Assembly: GCA_023853785.1 (NCBI GenBank)
Contig: JAJIRX010000179.1
Coordinates: 1-27,307, forward strand
Reading direction: 5' to 3'
DNA length: 27,307 bases
From: Psilocybe azurescens
Lineage: Eukaryota; Basidiomycota; Agaricomycetes; Agaricales; Agrocybaceae
Shown here in pieces: positions 1-10,970 of the stretch. Both the position numbers and the translations under genes were made by a program. The notes beneath the pieces are model-generated. The model saw only the letters and a list, made by a program, of their open reading frames with translations, was not told where the DNA came from and made no database searches. Each line of letters starts with the position of its first letter. Within the stretch, counting starts at the first letter, position 1.

Positions 1-2252
1 TCTTGATCTTCATGGCAGCACTGACCAGACCGGTCTCCGGCGTCCACTCCTCTGGCGTTAACACAACGCCACACAGCACCTCTGATCCTTTTAGACCGTT
101 CTTGGTTCCTACCTCACATGCTTTGAGTACGATATGCTGGACATATGAATCGTCGCAGAGTTGCTATACCGGCACTCTTTACGTGAGCTACCGCAGGGTC
201 TTGAGAGAGCGAGAGGGCATGTCGGAGGTTGGCCTCATGAGGGAATAGTATAGCCACAGGGTTCGTGGCCCCGGGACGAGGTACACAGATATTCGAGATG
301 TAATCGCAGGATTTGTAGACGGATTCTAATTTTTCAAGAGCTATAAACTTTTACGAAGTTAGCATTAAACGTATATAGTCTTTAAGATTGTGCAAGTGCA
401 ACCTACTTCCCCGTTCGGCATCTTAACAAGATTTTTATCCTAGAAACATGCGTCAAACATTGACTGGGAAAGCAGTCGTGGACCGACAACTCACCTATCG
501 ATCAAACTCAGAGTACCATCCTTGTTCCATACACCTACATCGCCAGTCCTAAACCACCCGTCTTTCGTCCAAACACTTTCATCAGCATTTAAGTCAGGGC
601 GCTTGTAATAGCTCTTGAACACCGATGGTCCCCGAATGCAAACCTCCCCTTGAGGGGGCGTGTTTGACGACAAATATCCTAGGGAAGGCACATCGAGGAG
701 TTTAATTTCGATAGATGGGACGGGAAGACCAACTGCTCCGAATTGAATGTACTCTGGTGGAAGGAGGGTACACATCCCGCAAGATTCCGTCATTCCATAC
801 CCTGAAAAGATGAGAAATTGAGTCTAAATATTGCTGCTCATAAGTACCTTGCATCATGGGCATAATCGCAACACTCAGAAACTCCTGAGTATCTTTGCTA
901 ATTGCGGCTCCTCCATTCATAGCGAACTTCAACTTTCCACCAGTAGCTTCCCTCACCTTACTCAATACTATCCTCTCGCCTAGCCCAGAGAGGACGGGAG
1001 TTCCCCGTCTCCTAGCCTCTAGAGCACCATAAAAGAGTGCCTTCTTGAGCGCCCCTCCCTCGTTGAGCTTTCCAACGACGCCCTTCCTAATCGTCTCCCA
1101 AACACTCGGAACACCGAACATTATCTGTGGTTTCAGCGCAATCAAGTCTCCTCTACACCCTCTCACCCCGGCATCCGTGAGCGTCTTCGGCCTAGCATAC
1201 CCACTAGTAACGCCAACGAAAAGTGCACACAATTCTACGATGTACTCCAGGACGTGGGCGAGGGGCAGGTACGCGAGGTAGATATCCCCCGCGGGGACGT
1301 TGGGCCCGAAGACGATGGTGACAGAGCTGATCGAGGCGACGAGGTTCCCGTGCGTTATGCACACGCCTTTGGGCGCGCCGGTTGAGCCGCTGGTGTACAT
1401 GATGCATGCGAGCGTCTCGGACGACGGCCTTCTTTCTTCGAGTAGCGTACTGGGAAGGGGCCCCAACTGGTCATTTTGCCCTAGCTTTCTCAGCTCGTCT
1501 AGGTGCATGAATTGGAGATCGGGACGCGTGGCTCTCATCCCATCCAAAACCGCTGTGCTTGGAGTGCCATCGTACAACACCACTCTGAGCTTGGGTGTGT
1601 TGGGGACAACACGAGCGAGAGTGGGTAAAAGATCAGAATTCGTGAATATGGCAACACAGTCGGGTTCATTCAGGAGTGGGTCAAACCGTCCGCACCAAGA
1701 GTGTCGTATGCCGTGGCTATAGCGGTTGAGATCGAGGCGCATCCATGGGACACGAGCTGCCAGTTTAGACTGGCATGATATCGGATAAGGTATGATGCTG
1801 AATGGGGAAAGGCAGACATACCTCGTCTGGGAGTATACATTGACAACATCCTCCTTCGTGATCCCAAGTCTTAAGAGCCCATTGCGCACCTCTCCCACCG
1901 CCTCCGCAAATTCCAGAAAATTCAAGAATTTATAATCACTCAGCTCGAGCAGCTTCCATGTCTTCTTCTGCTTCACCTCCTTTCCATTGATGACGCTGAC
2001 AACCTCTCGAATCTCTTCGTGCACCTTGATAGTGTCGCGCGAGCCCACAGCATTGTATTTGGTGCCGTACGTGCGAGCAGCATACGCGACGACGTCTGGA
2101 ATGGTGGATACAGAAGGATGGGGACGCTCGACGAGTTGGGTGGAGGTAACAGAAAGCCGGCGGACAGCGCCCTCTCCACTTCCGGATACGGGGGATGTAA
2201 TTTCAACAGAACCACGACCAAAAATGATTTGGGGGTCGAAGAGAGAGACCAG
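1..2252 (-). CDS. FAA1: Long-chain acyl-CoA synthetase, 3' end beyond window, reading frame broken
   Basis: It activates long-chain fatty acids to acyl-CoA using ATP, feeding lipid synthesis and beta-oxidation. Visible exons, 5' to 3': about 2252-1822, 1769-848, 801-495, 439-407 and 347-1. Family motifs are the AMP-binding loop YTSGSTGAPKGV, YGMTES at an exon junction, GWFRTGDVG, and the C-terminal block VVLTPEEWTPETGLVSAAMK just before the left edge. The N-terminal part has VHEEIREV and TWKLLELSDYKFLNF, as in fungal Faa1/Faa4-type enzymes. Introns have clear GT-AG borders. The frame breaks near 1673 (THS/LNEP), near 432-436 (a run of five T on the plus strand, before NLVK) and near 155-166 (before LCDDSYVQ). 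The true start codon was not found; coding is recognisable from about 2252 (SLFDPQIIFGRGSVEI), and an upstream exon, perhaps a membrane anchor, is likely. Family call is secure; whether the gene is alive is not. Confidence 0.9.
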
Positions 2253-2853
2253 ATGTTAGTAGATGAAGTGAGTCCGAGGACATCGTCCGCTAAGCTCGTC
2301 GACAGACTGATGTTACTAGTGAGGGTAATGGCAGAAGTAACGATTGCACAGTCGATTTCTAAGGGGGATCTAGCTTCGAGGTTGTGAAAAGCCCGGATTT
2401 GGCAGCATGCTTGACGTTTCCCTCGCATCGGTGTACTCTGGTCTAAGTTTGACATAGTGTGTGGGGAGATCAGATGAGAATCAAAGAATACCAATACTAT
2501 TAAGATTAAGTGTTCTAGACAAGCCACGTCAGTGAACCTTCGCAAATGGGATTGTACCTGAGGATCGTGAACAATAAAGAGAGCTGAAGCTTCAAACGCC
2601 TCAGAACGAAGTTGTTGTAAAGAAACAGGGATAAATTCAAAATTAGGGATGAAGAAAAATAATTCCACGGTCTGGTGAAACCCCGGATCAAATGACTTTA
2701 CCGATAAGATAGATTGGTGCTACGTCCTGCCTTGGCCTGTCTAAATCGACGACCAAGGATGCACGTTAGATTCTAATGTGCGTTAAGCATAGTTGAAGAT
2801 GCAATGGTTACAGGATAATAATATTTAAGCGTTCGTCGATCTTCAGTATTTGC
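2253..2853. other. Region 5' of the acyl-CoA synthetase
   Basis: This gap lies between the recognisable start of the synthetase and the stop of the DUF1349 gene. It probably holds the missing first exon of the synthetase and its promoter. A minus-strand frame is open across 2668-1973, but in the synthetase part it is out of phase with the conserved protein, so I do not call it. A CTAAC branch-site-like sequence lies just upstream of 2252 on the minus strand, but no acceptor AG follows in a usable place. Confidence 0.4.
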
Positions 2854-3567
2854 TCAGTCGTCAAACAAGGTAACTTCAAATCCTTCTAACTTGACCTCCA
2901 GCTCCTCGTTTTCCCTGCCCTCTCCTTCCGGAACGGTTGGACGAGCACCGTACACGCCAACGAGCAAAGTTCTGCTCTGATCCTCCTGAATCGCTTCTCC
3001 ACTGTCGACGTCGTGTCTGAAGAACCAAGTGATTTCCCTGATACCCAACTTTTCGCCGGTTTCTTCGTTGATGATGTACACCCACAGACTTTCGACTCTG
3101 TCGTCTCCCTTCGTCTCGCGCTCGACCTGGATGGTTACCTTTCCACCAGCGCTCTCGGGTAAGGGTACCAAAGACCAGTCACTCCATCTGCTGGTCGCGA
3201 CGGTGCCTACGAATGGCTTTCCCCAGACGTATTCGATGCCCGTCTTGACCCATTTCTTGAGATCTTCATCCGGGATGAACAGGGCAAGTCCTCCTTGATC
3301 GTAGAGGGAGCTCCAGTTGGCACTGACAGTGACGCGGGCGGTGTGGAATTTATGGAGATCGATTGGGGCAGAAATGAGGTAGATGGGTGCGTTATCGATG
3401 TCGGTGTGGGGTGGTTTGCGCCAGAGATCGGTTTTAGGTGCAGCATGGATCGTGACAGGTTCGTAGCTTAGCGTTTTTGGACAATCAGTGGCCTCTGATT
3501 GAGAGATTGCCATCGCAGATGAGCCATGGTGAAGCCTCAGCTTGGGTACTTGTGTGGTGTCAGTCAT
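2854..3567 (-). CDS. DUF1349 family protein (concanavalin-like fold)
   Basis: A single uninterrupted exon of 237 codons with ATG at 3567. The protein has the features of DUF1349, a jelly-roll, concanavalin-like family annotated in fungi as 'regulation of enolase 1'. Visible landmarks are TDLWRKPPHTDIDNAP near the N-terminus, VTVSANWSSLYDQGGLALFI in the core, then SRWSDWSLVPLP, VESLWVYI and REITWFFRHDVD. No signal peptide or membrane segment is visible, so it is probably cytosolic. The molecular function of the family is not established. Length fits the family (about 200-240 residues). The frame is clean, unlike the neighbours on both sides. It lies head to tail with the acyl-CoA synthetase on the same strand, but nothing suggests co-regulation. 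Confidence 0.88.
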   Translation of the reverse strand: MTDTTQVPKLRLHHGSSAMAISQSEATDCPKTLSYEPVTIHAAPKTDLWRKPPHTDIDNAPIYLISAPIDLHKFHTARVTVSANWSSLYDQGGLALFIPDEDLKKWVKTGIEYVWGKPFVGTVATSRWSDWSLVPLPESAGGKVTIQVERETKGDDRVESLWVYIINEETGEKLGIREITWFFRHDVDSGEAIQEDQSRTLLVGVYGARPTVPEGEGRENEELEVKLEGFEVTLFDD

Positions 3568-4952
3568 GGTGTCGAATGTTCAAGTTGACTTGGGGAAGTT
3601 GTTGCTTGGATGGCGATGGCCTTGATAAAGGATTGGGGCGATTCACGCAATCCGAAAGCGTTTCGCTCGATTTGATCAAACGCGTCATACTAGGTATACC
3701 CCCGAATTTCCGACTAGCCATCGTGACTTATCGTGATAACACCTGATGTGGATCTGTTTGATGGATGAATATTGAGAAAGCCAAGAACCTCCATAATAAA
3801 CCGGCCGACAGAACCATTCTAGACCGCCAGAACGTGTGTGATTAGTGATGACAACCATCTATGGATCTGAATCGGTGAGCTAGGGTGAGCTTTGATAGTC
3901 TTTGAAGTGCCAGCCCCAGAGCCTTTTTAATCTAAATATAAAGACAGAACAGAGGTCATGAATTAAAAATAGATTGCTAGTGAGCACTTTTGTTGACTGG
4001 AAAGAATGTGTACATAGCTTCGTTATCAACGATTTCATGAATGTCTCTGAAAAGCGAATACTTACTCTTGGAATTTACTTGAGAGAATCCGGGTGTATAT
4101 TCCATTTACATACCAATGAATACGATGTGGTTCCCTCCTTTTGATGTGGGACACATATCGCTATTCTTCAATTAAGGCCGTAGTTCTTCGAGCTTCAAAG
4201 GCAGGTACATTCCTCCCATGCTCTGATGCTCAGCTGTAGAGTAGATACATCATGTTCTTCCGTCGATTCGCTGAAATATTGGAGGGTTAGATATCTAGAC
4301 GCTTATTCATGCGGTTCAACGCTCTCATGTACCTGTCTTTTGAATATTGGGCACACTTCTCGAATTTATGTTCAGACGGAATAGTGCAAGAGTACCAACA
4401 TCTGTACATAGTAGCTCATATGTCGCTGCGAGGCTTACGCCGTTCTCGGTCAAATAGCAACTTTTCTATTGATATTTCCCCGATGACTTCAGTCGAGGTT
4501 TGTCTGGAATCGGAAGTGTATATTCCTTGTATTACATAGGTTTAGGACCGCTATTATTTGGTCTGGAAAGACACAGAATTTCGAACGTAACCCTGTTCCT
4601 TCGCCCTCTTCTTCGTCGAGTACCGTTGGCCCAGCCTTGCAATTAGTATTGGCAGTCAGTCCGAAGTTTACAGCATGGCCGCAGCAGTAAAAGTTTGAAG
4701 TTTTAGTTATTCAAAAGCTCATGTGGAATATAGCTACTGTCCGTACAACTATGTGCCTTTGTATATTGGAAAGTCTGCCGTTATATTAGTCTGAACCTAA
4801 AGTCCGTATCTTTCTTGTGATTACCAATATGTGAAAGTCTTATGTAATACGTGCACGGTTCCATGTGTCACGTACAATTGGGTCCTGGGAAAAAGTTAAT
4901 TAGTCCCCCTCAAACTTCAACCAGCGCGTCCCAGTCCCGACAACCGCAAACC
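3568..4952. other. Intergenic region between divergent genes
   Basis: About 1.4 kb of AT-rich sequence between the starts of the DUF1349 gene (minus) and the Rad7-like gene (plus). It must contain both promoters. Only short open frames without recognisable similarity are present (for example 4309-4539 on the plus strand). I see no RNA gene or repeat in it. Confidence 0.5.
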
Positions 4953-7159
4953 ATGAGTCGCAACAACGTTCGTGGGCCTACTTCTGCCTTGACAGAGTTT
5001 CTAAGGGTCAGTATTCTCTCATTAAGTGTATATTGAGGCTTATTCGCGCGAGAACAGGCGTCTGGAATCACAGCAACGACCATCGCGAGCAGGGCAGCGA
5101 CCAGAAACCAACAACGAGCGGAAGCCCCGGAAGTCCAACCAATTCCTGGGCCTAGTCGCGTGGATAATGTAGAAGAAGCGGCTTCTGAAGCTACAGGGAG
5201 TAGGCGAAGACCTCGCAGGAGGGTACGTTCACGACTTGCTAGACAGAATAACAGGCTGACCATAGGGCACAGGTGTCGGGGTACGCGTCGGATGAGCTAG
5301 ACGAAGCTAAATCTGAAGCGGTAGACGATGCTGCGATGGAGGTGGATGAGGAAGGAGAAAAGCCTACTCCAGCCAAAAACGAAAACTCACAAAGGCGGCG
5401 GAGGCCAAGTTAAAGGCCCAAGAGAAAAAGAAGAGGGGCAAGAACAGCGATGATGATTATGATGACGAGGACGACACCTACACCGCACTTTCAAAGTCCA
5501 TGATGAAAACGGGACCTCGAAACCGCCTATTGGGAGCTTTGAGAACTGCGCTGTTTGCGGGAAGCAATTTACGGTGGTGAGTAAGAGCTTGCCTTCATAC
5601 GATAGTATCCCGATTCCAGTTTTTAGACTAAATACACCATGGCCTCTGGCTCTGGCGACGGTTTCCTTTGCCATAGTTGTGCAAAGGCTGGTGGAAATGA
5701 TCCTTTCAAGAAACCCGCAGTCCCAAAGAAACGAAAGGCTCCAGCAGACAAGAGAAACATTACCAACTTTGAGGAAAAACGTTTTCCTACCTTGGTTTCA
5801 CTCTGTATTCAGGTATTCTCGTTCTCTTTTATTTTATTTTATCAAGCTTATGCTCATATCTTTCAGCTCATCACAAAACATATCAACGACATCGATGCCC
5901 TGGGTGACATCGGTACGTTGAACGTTGAAGCTATTTCGAAAGCACTATCAAAAAATAGGGGCTTGTAAGTGTATCTTCGACGATCATCATTCAAAACTAA
6001 TTATTCTCCAGGACCCAAGAAAACGTTCACCTTTTCTACAATCCTGCCAACGCATCTCTCGCCCTTTTCGATGCGACAAGTATGTTGCAGGTCTTCGTTT
6101 TTTAGTACATATCTCAAACTTTGTCACTAGATCTTCCCTCTCCAGCTCTCGAGACCCTTGCGTATCACAATGCAAACCTTGTTTCGTTGCGCCTCGATTT
6201 CTGTGGTCATCTCGACGATGTTGCGTTCAAAGTTTTCAGTAACTCTCTTCCTGCTTTGAAACGCATCGAACTTCTTGGTCCCTTCCTTGTTCGGCCTCCA
6301 GGATGGCAAGAATTTTTCAAGACGCATCCCAAATTGGAAGGCTTCCTCATTACGCAAAGCCCTCGCTTTGACGAAGATTGCATTAAAGCTCTTGTCAAAT
6401 ACTGTCCTGAAATCAAGGACCTGCGTCTGAAGGAAGTAGGAAAACTAGATGATTCATTCTTGAATCAGATAAAGCTCTTGAAACGGGGCTTGCGCCATTT
6501 GGATCTCTCGGATCCTAGTCACTCCTGCACCGAGAAGGCGATGGTCGCTTTGATTCGTGCAGTTGGGAAGACCTTGACTCATCTCAATGTCTCTAATCAT
6601 GGTGATTTGGCCGATGCGTTCCTTGCGAAGGGTCTTCTTCCTCATGTCAAATCTCTGGAGGCTTTGGTCCTGTCATACCTCCCCGAGCTGACAGACGATG
6701 GGGTATCCAAGTTCTTTTCTGATTGGACTAATCCTGCTCTTGTCTCGTTGGACATATCTCGAAACGACATTCTTACCGGAGTGTCGCTCAATAGCATCCT
6801 CGACCACTCTGGTGGTAGATTGGAAGAGTTGAACATCAACGGATTGAAGGACATCGACCAAGATGCATTGAGGAAGATAGGGCAAACTTCCCCGCATTAA
6901 AGAAGCTAAACGTCGGCTTCTGTCGGTTTGTGGATGACTTTATCATACAGGCCTGGTTGGCAGGCGAGGTTAATGGAGGCACCCGTACAGCTGGTTGCAG
7001 CCACCTCGAGGAACTGAAAGTTTGGGGATGTAATAGAGTCACTAACTCCTGTCCTAAAAAGGTCCGTGCTTGGTGCATTATTTTCTCTAACGCTGTTTCT
7101 GATGACCCATGTAGAAGGGTGTTGCCATCCTCGGTGTGGAATTCCACAGAACGCGTTAA
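4953..7159 (+). CDS. rad7: Rad7-like DNA repair protein (zinc finger plus leucine-rich repeats)
   Basis: Rad7 works with Rad16 in global-genome nucleotide excision repair and in a cullin-type ubiquitin ligase in the nucleus. Exons: 4953-5006, 5058-5222, 5273-5576, 5627-5812, 5867-5964, 6012-6079, 6131-7061 and 7115-7159, about 617 codons in total, the usual family size. The N-terminus (MSRNNVRGPTSALTEFLR) is the typical start. A disordered acidic and basic region follows, then a Cys4 zinc finger (CAVCGKQFT ... FLCHSCAK, split by an intron). From exon 5 to the end run leucine-rich repeats of the LRR_CC type (LVSLRLDFCGHLDD, LEALVLSYLPELTDDGV, LEELKVWGCNRVTN). All junctions fit in phase, but three single-base shortfalls in A runs break the frame: 5375-5379, about 5520-5522 and 6884-6886. 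The last one would otherwise stop translation at 6900 and lose the final repeat. The identity of the family is clear. Confidence 0.9.
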
Positions 7160-7429
7160 AATTTTCTGCGAAATTCAAATATCGTACACATTTAGAAGGA
7201 TTCCCATATTTCTTGGTTTACAAAATATACCCTTGCTTTCCGAACGACGTCAAGCTAAAAGTAGTTTCTCGTTCTCACAGGGTGAGTCTGGACTCCGTTA
7301 CTCACGGGACTATTTTTCTTTCCAGTCCAGATCAGTGTGCCTTATTTAATGAGCGCGATCGGTGTCTGATAGTCTAAAGGTCTTAATTTCCCACAGCTTG
7401 ACTCACCTTCCTTAAACCGAATCCACCAC

Positions 7430-8299
7430 ATGCAGCTATGCCTGGTGAACAACGACCCCACGTCCACTTTGCTGATAACACCAGATGGTGAACCCCTTTT
7501 CTCGATCGAGACGCCTCTTTTGCAACGTTCGGAAATCGAGGAGTTGATGGTGCCTGTTCCCCGACGACGGAAATCGCCTATTACGACGATAAAACGCCTT
7601 GAGAGGTATCATCGGAGCACAGGACAGGTAGAGACAGAGATTGGCGTTGTGGAATACTGTGGATCACAAAATGGGACGCAATTGCAGCTGTGTGAAATAA
7701 ATCATGCATTGGCGATTACAGCGCGCGCCGCAGTGGTAGGGTTCACGGAACATAGGGATTCGGAAGAGAATGACGAGGGATCGGATGAAAAGTAAGACGT
7801 GAAGCTGATTCTCATTGATGTTATGATCTTCCTGATGCGACGTTATCTTTCCTATCTTCCAGTTTCTGGGAGTTCACAGGACCAGATTCTAAACGATACA
7901 GGTGGCAGATATTCGTGCAGTCACCCGTCGTATGCATGCTATTCTCTCGATTGTCCTAGACATCACTGAACCGGAATTGTCACTTTACAGCTCCTACTGG
8001 CTGACAATTCGTTTACGCCCCTCGCTCGCTATCGCAGAGCGAAACTTGGCATCGTCTCGCGCTCGCGTCGTGCCTTTCTAGAAATCCTCCCAGCTGGGAT
8101 CAATCTTATTGATCTGATAGTCGTGACCTTTGTCGGGTTTATGAAACAGCGGGTAATGGTGGAAGGCACCGCGCCACATGTCCAAGAAACCTCAGATTCC
8201 AATTCTTCTTCGTCTACTCCGAATCTACCTGCTGATACGCATTCGGCACCGCACGGGTTAGGCAATTCTGCACCTCAGCGGAGTACAACCATACCCTGA
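7430..8299 (+). CDS. DUF6593 family protein
   Basis: Three exons, 7430-7791, 7863-7929 and 7991-8299, encode 245 residues in a clean frame. The pattern is that of the basidiomycete-rich DUF6593 family: an N-terminal LVNNDPTSTLLITPDGEPLF strand pair, a central FTGPDSKRYRWQ block, then RAFLEILPAGINLIDLIVVTF near the C-terminus (the family's 'LEILPEG..LD.IVVTF' ending). A Ser/Thr/Pro-rich tail of about 45 residues follows. No signal peptide or transmembrane segment is evident. The function of the family is unknown and members are often expanded in mushroom genomes. It follows the Rad7-like gene on the same strand with about 270 bp between them, probably with its own promoter. Confidence 0.85.
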
Positions 8300-8312
8300 C
8301 GGTACCGGGCAA

Positions 8313-8340
8313 CCATACGAGGGCATCCATACGAGGGCAT
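8313..8340 (+). repeat. 14-bp perfect tandem duplication
   Basis: The unit CCATACGAGGGCAT occurs twice back to back, just 3' of the DUF6593 stop codon, in the presumed 3' untranslated region. It is probably a recent slippage duplication with no evident function. Confidence 0.8.
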
Positions 8341-8506
8341 CTCTTTTGGCTTTTTTATGGGGAACCATGATATTTTTTCGATGGCGAGTATTTATATGAG
8401 TTATCATAGATTCGACCAACCCTCTTTATTTCCCAGAAAAGCGGAACTGGTCAGCATCAAGAGTCCAAAGGCAAAATGTCCCGACGGCTAATTCTTAATG
8501 CAACAT

Positions 8507-9400
8507 CTAAGACGATGCATCTTGCTTCCTCAATATGAGCTGCCATCTTAGAGCTCGGCACATCTTGACAGCTTCACCTTGATAGGGGCGAAGTTGAGAA
8601 GAAGATCGTCTTCGTCCTATGTTGTCTGGCATGAGCCAGGGTAGTTTTGATCAACTGAATAGCGATGCCCTTTCTGTGGTGATGGCGTGAAACGACCATG
8701 CGTCGAAGCTAGGACCTTGTAAGAATTTATTATAATTACTCGTGATTTCAGAACTCACCGAGAGCTAGTCCCAACGATCTTAGACCTGTGGCCTTTCAGT
8801 CTCTGCGGTCCCGCTTTTCCCGCATGCAAGAATACTCCGGGATTCTACGCCTGGCGAGTGAGTCGTGTCACTCGAATCATACATAGTAGCTGGAAATATT
8901 TTTAAGGTCTCCTTCGGGCGCCTGTCGGACAGAGTCCTGCACAACTTGTCTAGCCAGAAACGATGAAGGGAGAATATTGAAGTCCCCGCCAGTATCATTG
9001 TCATGCCGGTTAGTGTTCCAAATGCTTTCAATGGGAGTACAAGGAGCGTTAGAGAACCACATATCATTAAGAGATGGAAGAAAACCGACAAAGGTGCGGC
9101 ATATTGTTCACGCATTGCTCTCCGATAGGCGGGTTCGTCTGAAAGCCATGATTTCTTAAGAAAATCGAAACCGTGAATTTAAACGACAATGACTTGCCTT
9201 CGAGAGTCATCGTTGCGTCCACATATAAATTTCTCACTTTTGCAATGGCCGAATAACCGTCGCTTTGGTCAAATTCTCTTGTTGAGCTGCCCGAGTATGG
9301 AAGCCATTAGCTCTCGCGAATGGTTAAAGAGACTGGCGTACGTAAAAGTATTCCTGGTACAGCGGAAGACCCGTGTCCTCAAATTAACCATTGCTTAATG
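8507..9400 (-). pseudogene. Degenerate GNAT acetyltransferase (NAT8-like), cluster copy 1
   Basis: It is clearly related to the intact gene at 9629-10602 across its length. The membrane-hairpin exon (acceptor near 9108, reading AYRRAMREQYAAPLSVFF and LLMICGSLTLLVLP) is still open and the motif-A region reads LRRMVVSRHHHRKGIAIQLI. The N-terminal exon is broken: after ATVIRPLQK there is a TGA at 9234-9236 and the homologous PSDFEQ region is lost. The C-terminal exon shifts frame near 8584-8588, in a run of G on the plus strand, before YQGEAVKM. The splice donor GAAG|GCAAGT of intron 1 is retained. The stop codon plus diverged exon 1 suggest a true pseudogene. It may share an ancestor with the two downstream copies through tandem duplication. 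Confidence 0.8.
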
Positions 9401-9628
9401 AAGGTAGGTAGAGGCATTATATATACCGCTCAAGTGTCCGAAGCAGAGGATCGTATACTCAGTACTTAAGGCAGCTTCGCTGCCGTCCAAGCTGACTTGA
9501 AATATTGACTCATTCAAATCCTGCTCTTCCAAGACTATCGATGATATGTCCACTCTACGTTGTCTACCAGACACGTTCGACGATACACTTGTGAGAATTG
9601 ATATACATAAGTACTGTACTTCGTAAAC

Positions 9629-10602
9629 TCACAACCGGCAATCATCGACATCTATATTAAAGTGGAACATATATATCGGCTGGGAAAGAAAGGATACATC
9701 CTGCTTCCTCTGAAATCGCCATCCGAAAGCTTTGTACATCGTGATAGCTTCATCTTGATAGAACGAAGTCGAAAGAAAAATGGACTTTGTCCCGTGAGCC
9801 CGAGCGTGCGCGAGGAGGGTTTTGATTAGCTGGCATGCGACACCTTTTCTGCGGCAATGACGGGATACAACCATGCGCCGAAGCTCGGAGCTTGTTGGGT
9901 CCTCACTTGTGCTGGAGTCTTGATTTCGTATCTCGGGGTAAGTACTGGATTGGTCTCTCCATTTTGTTGTAGTGTAGGTGCTTACCGAGACCAACAGTTC
10001 CAACTATCTCGGACTTGTGCTCTTCTCCTTCGATTTCTGCCACCCAAAATCCACTTTTCCCGTAAGGGATGTATTCATGTTCTCCTGGGGTTGTCTTGAT
10101 CAAGTTGTAATGTCTGGCGATATCTTTGAGATCACTCTCTAGATTCTGGCGGACGATGCGTTTGAGCCCGAATTCGAGCAATAATCGATGTAGGGAGAAC
10201 AGGAAAGCACCCGCAACCGCCATCAATATCCCGGTTCTGCTTGCGGGTAAATTTTCGGTTTGACGTGTGAACATCAAAAGACCACAGATGATCAAGCCAT
10301 ACGAAAAAAATGACAATGGCGCCCTATACTGGGCACGCATTGCTCGCCGCCATAGCGAATCGTCTGTAAGCAAAGATTACAATATTCAATCCAGAACTAA
10401 CTTGCACCGATTTTATGAACTTGCCTTCGACAGTCAATGATGTTAAGAATAAACTATGGACCTGCTCGAAGTCTGAAGGGCGAAATGGGCGAATGTGGAC
10501 GGGAACGCAGTGATTCTCACGTTGGGCTGCCCGCGCCCGTGGGCTATTTTGTACCAGCATTGAAGACGTGGTAGAGTCTGGTCCTGCTTTTAGACCCGTC
10601 AT
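9629..10602 (-). CDS. GNAT N-acetyltransferase with a membrane hairpin (NAT8-like), cluster copy 2
   Basis: Three exons, 10602-10425, 10363-9986 and 9918-9629, give 281 residues with no frame break. Intron 1 is GC-AG (GAAG|GCAAGT); this choice alone joins VE to DDSLWRRAMR in frame. The N-terminus carries the GNAT opening VHIRPFRPSDFEQVHSLF. Two hydrophobic segments at about residues 75-92 and 104-122 form a hairpin. Then come a beta strand (SGFWVAEIE, EIVGTVGLGKH is partly intronic), motif A with SSELRRMVVSRHCRRKGVAC (the acetyl-CoA pyrophosphate loop RRKGVA), and the C-terminal AFGWRF. The domain order, with a membrane hairpin inside the GNAT fold, resembles animal NAT8/camello enzymes that act at the ER. 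Substrate is unknown. Copies on both sides show it belongs to a local tandem family. Confidence 0.85.
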
Positions 10603-10970
10603 TGTCAGTGGCCTTGTTAGATGACTTGACGGAGAGGGTTGGTGTTGGGTGAGTTCTGGGCACGGTGAAAGGAAGGATCAAGCGATTTAACCATTGCCGT
10701 CGAACGCCGTGCGTTATATTGGTGTCAAAAAGCTGATATATAAGCTGATAGCTCTGCGAGCTTTGAACGTCCCTATTGCGGATAAACGTGTATAATGTAG
10801 GTACAGTCGGTACTGTAAATTTTAATTATTATCGCATCGCGGACGCGGGCGGCAAGATATACATAATATGACAAGGTACACTATTTACTTGAATTGAAAG
10901 ACATAATACGAATCTTTCCTGTACTCTAAGCTGGTTCTATTATTAGTCGTATCATGTTACACATTGAAAT
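10603..10970. promoter_or_regulatory. Spacer between GNAT copies 2 and 3, with possible TATA box
   Basis: Promoter space for copy 2 on the minus strand and 3' region of copy 3. A TATATA stretch lies at about 10736-10742, some 135 bp upstream of the copy 2 ATG, between two copies of AAGCTGATA (10730-10738 and 10742-10750). This is a positional guess only. No other gene is visible. Confidence 0.3.

Noticed and set aside
1973..2668. 231-codon minus-strand open frame upstream of the acyl-CoA synthetase
   Set aside because: It is out of phase with the conserved synthetase protein where they overlap and has no recognisable domain.
4953..7159. Programmed ribosomal frameshifting at A runs in Rad7
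   Set aside because: There are three separate shifts in one gene without slippery heptamers or structures, and the same kind of shift occurs at C and G runs in other genes. Sequence error is simpler.
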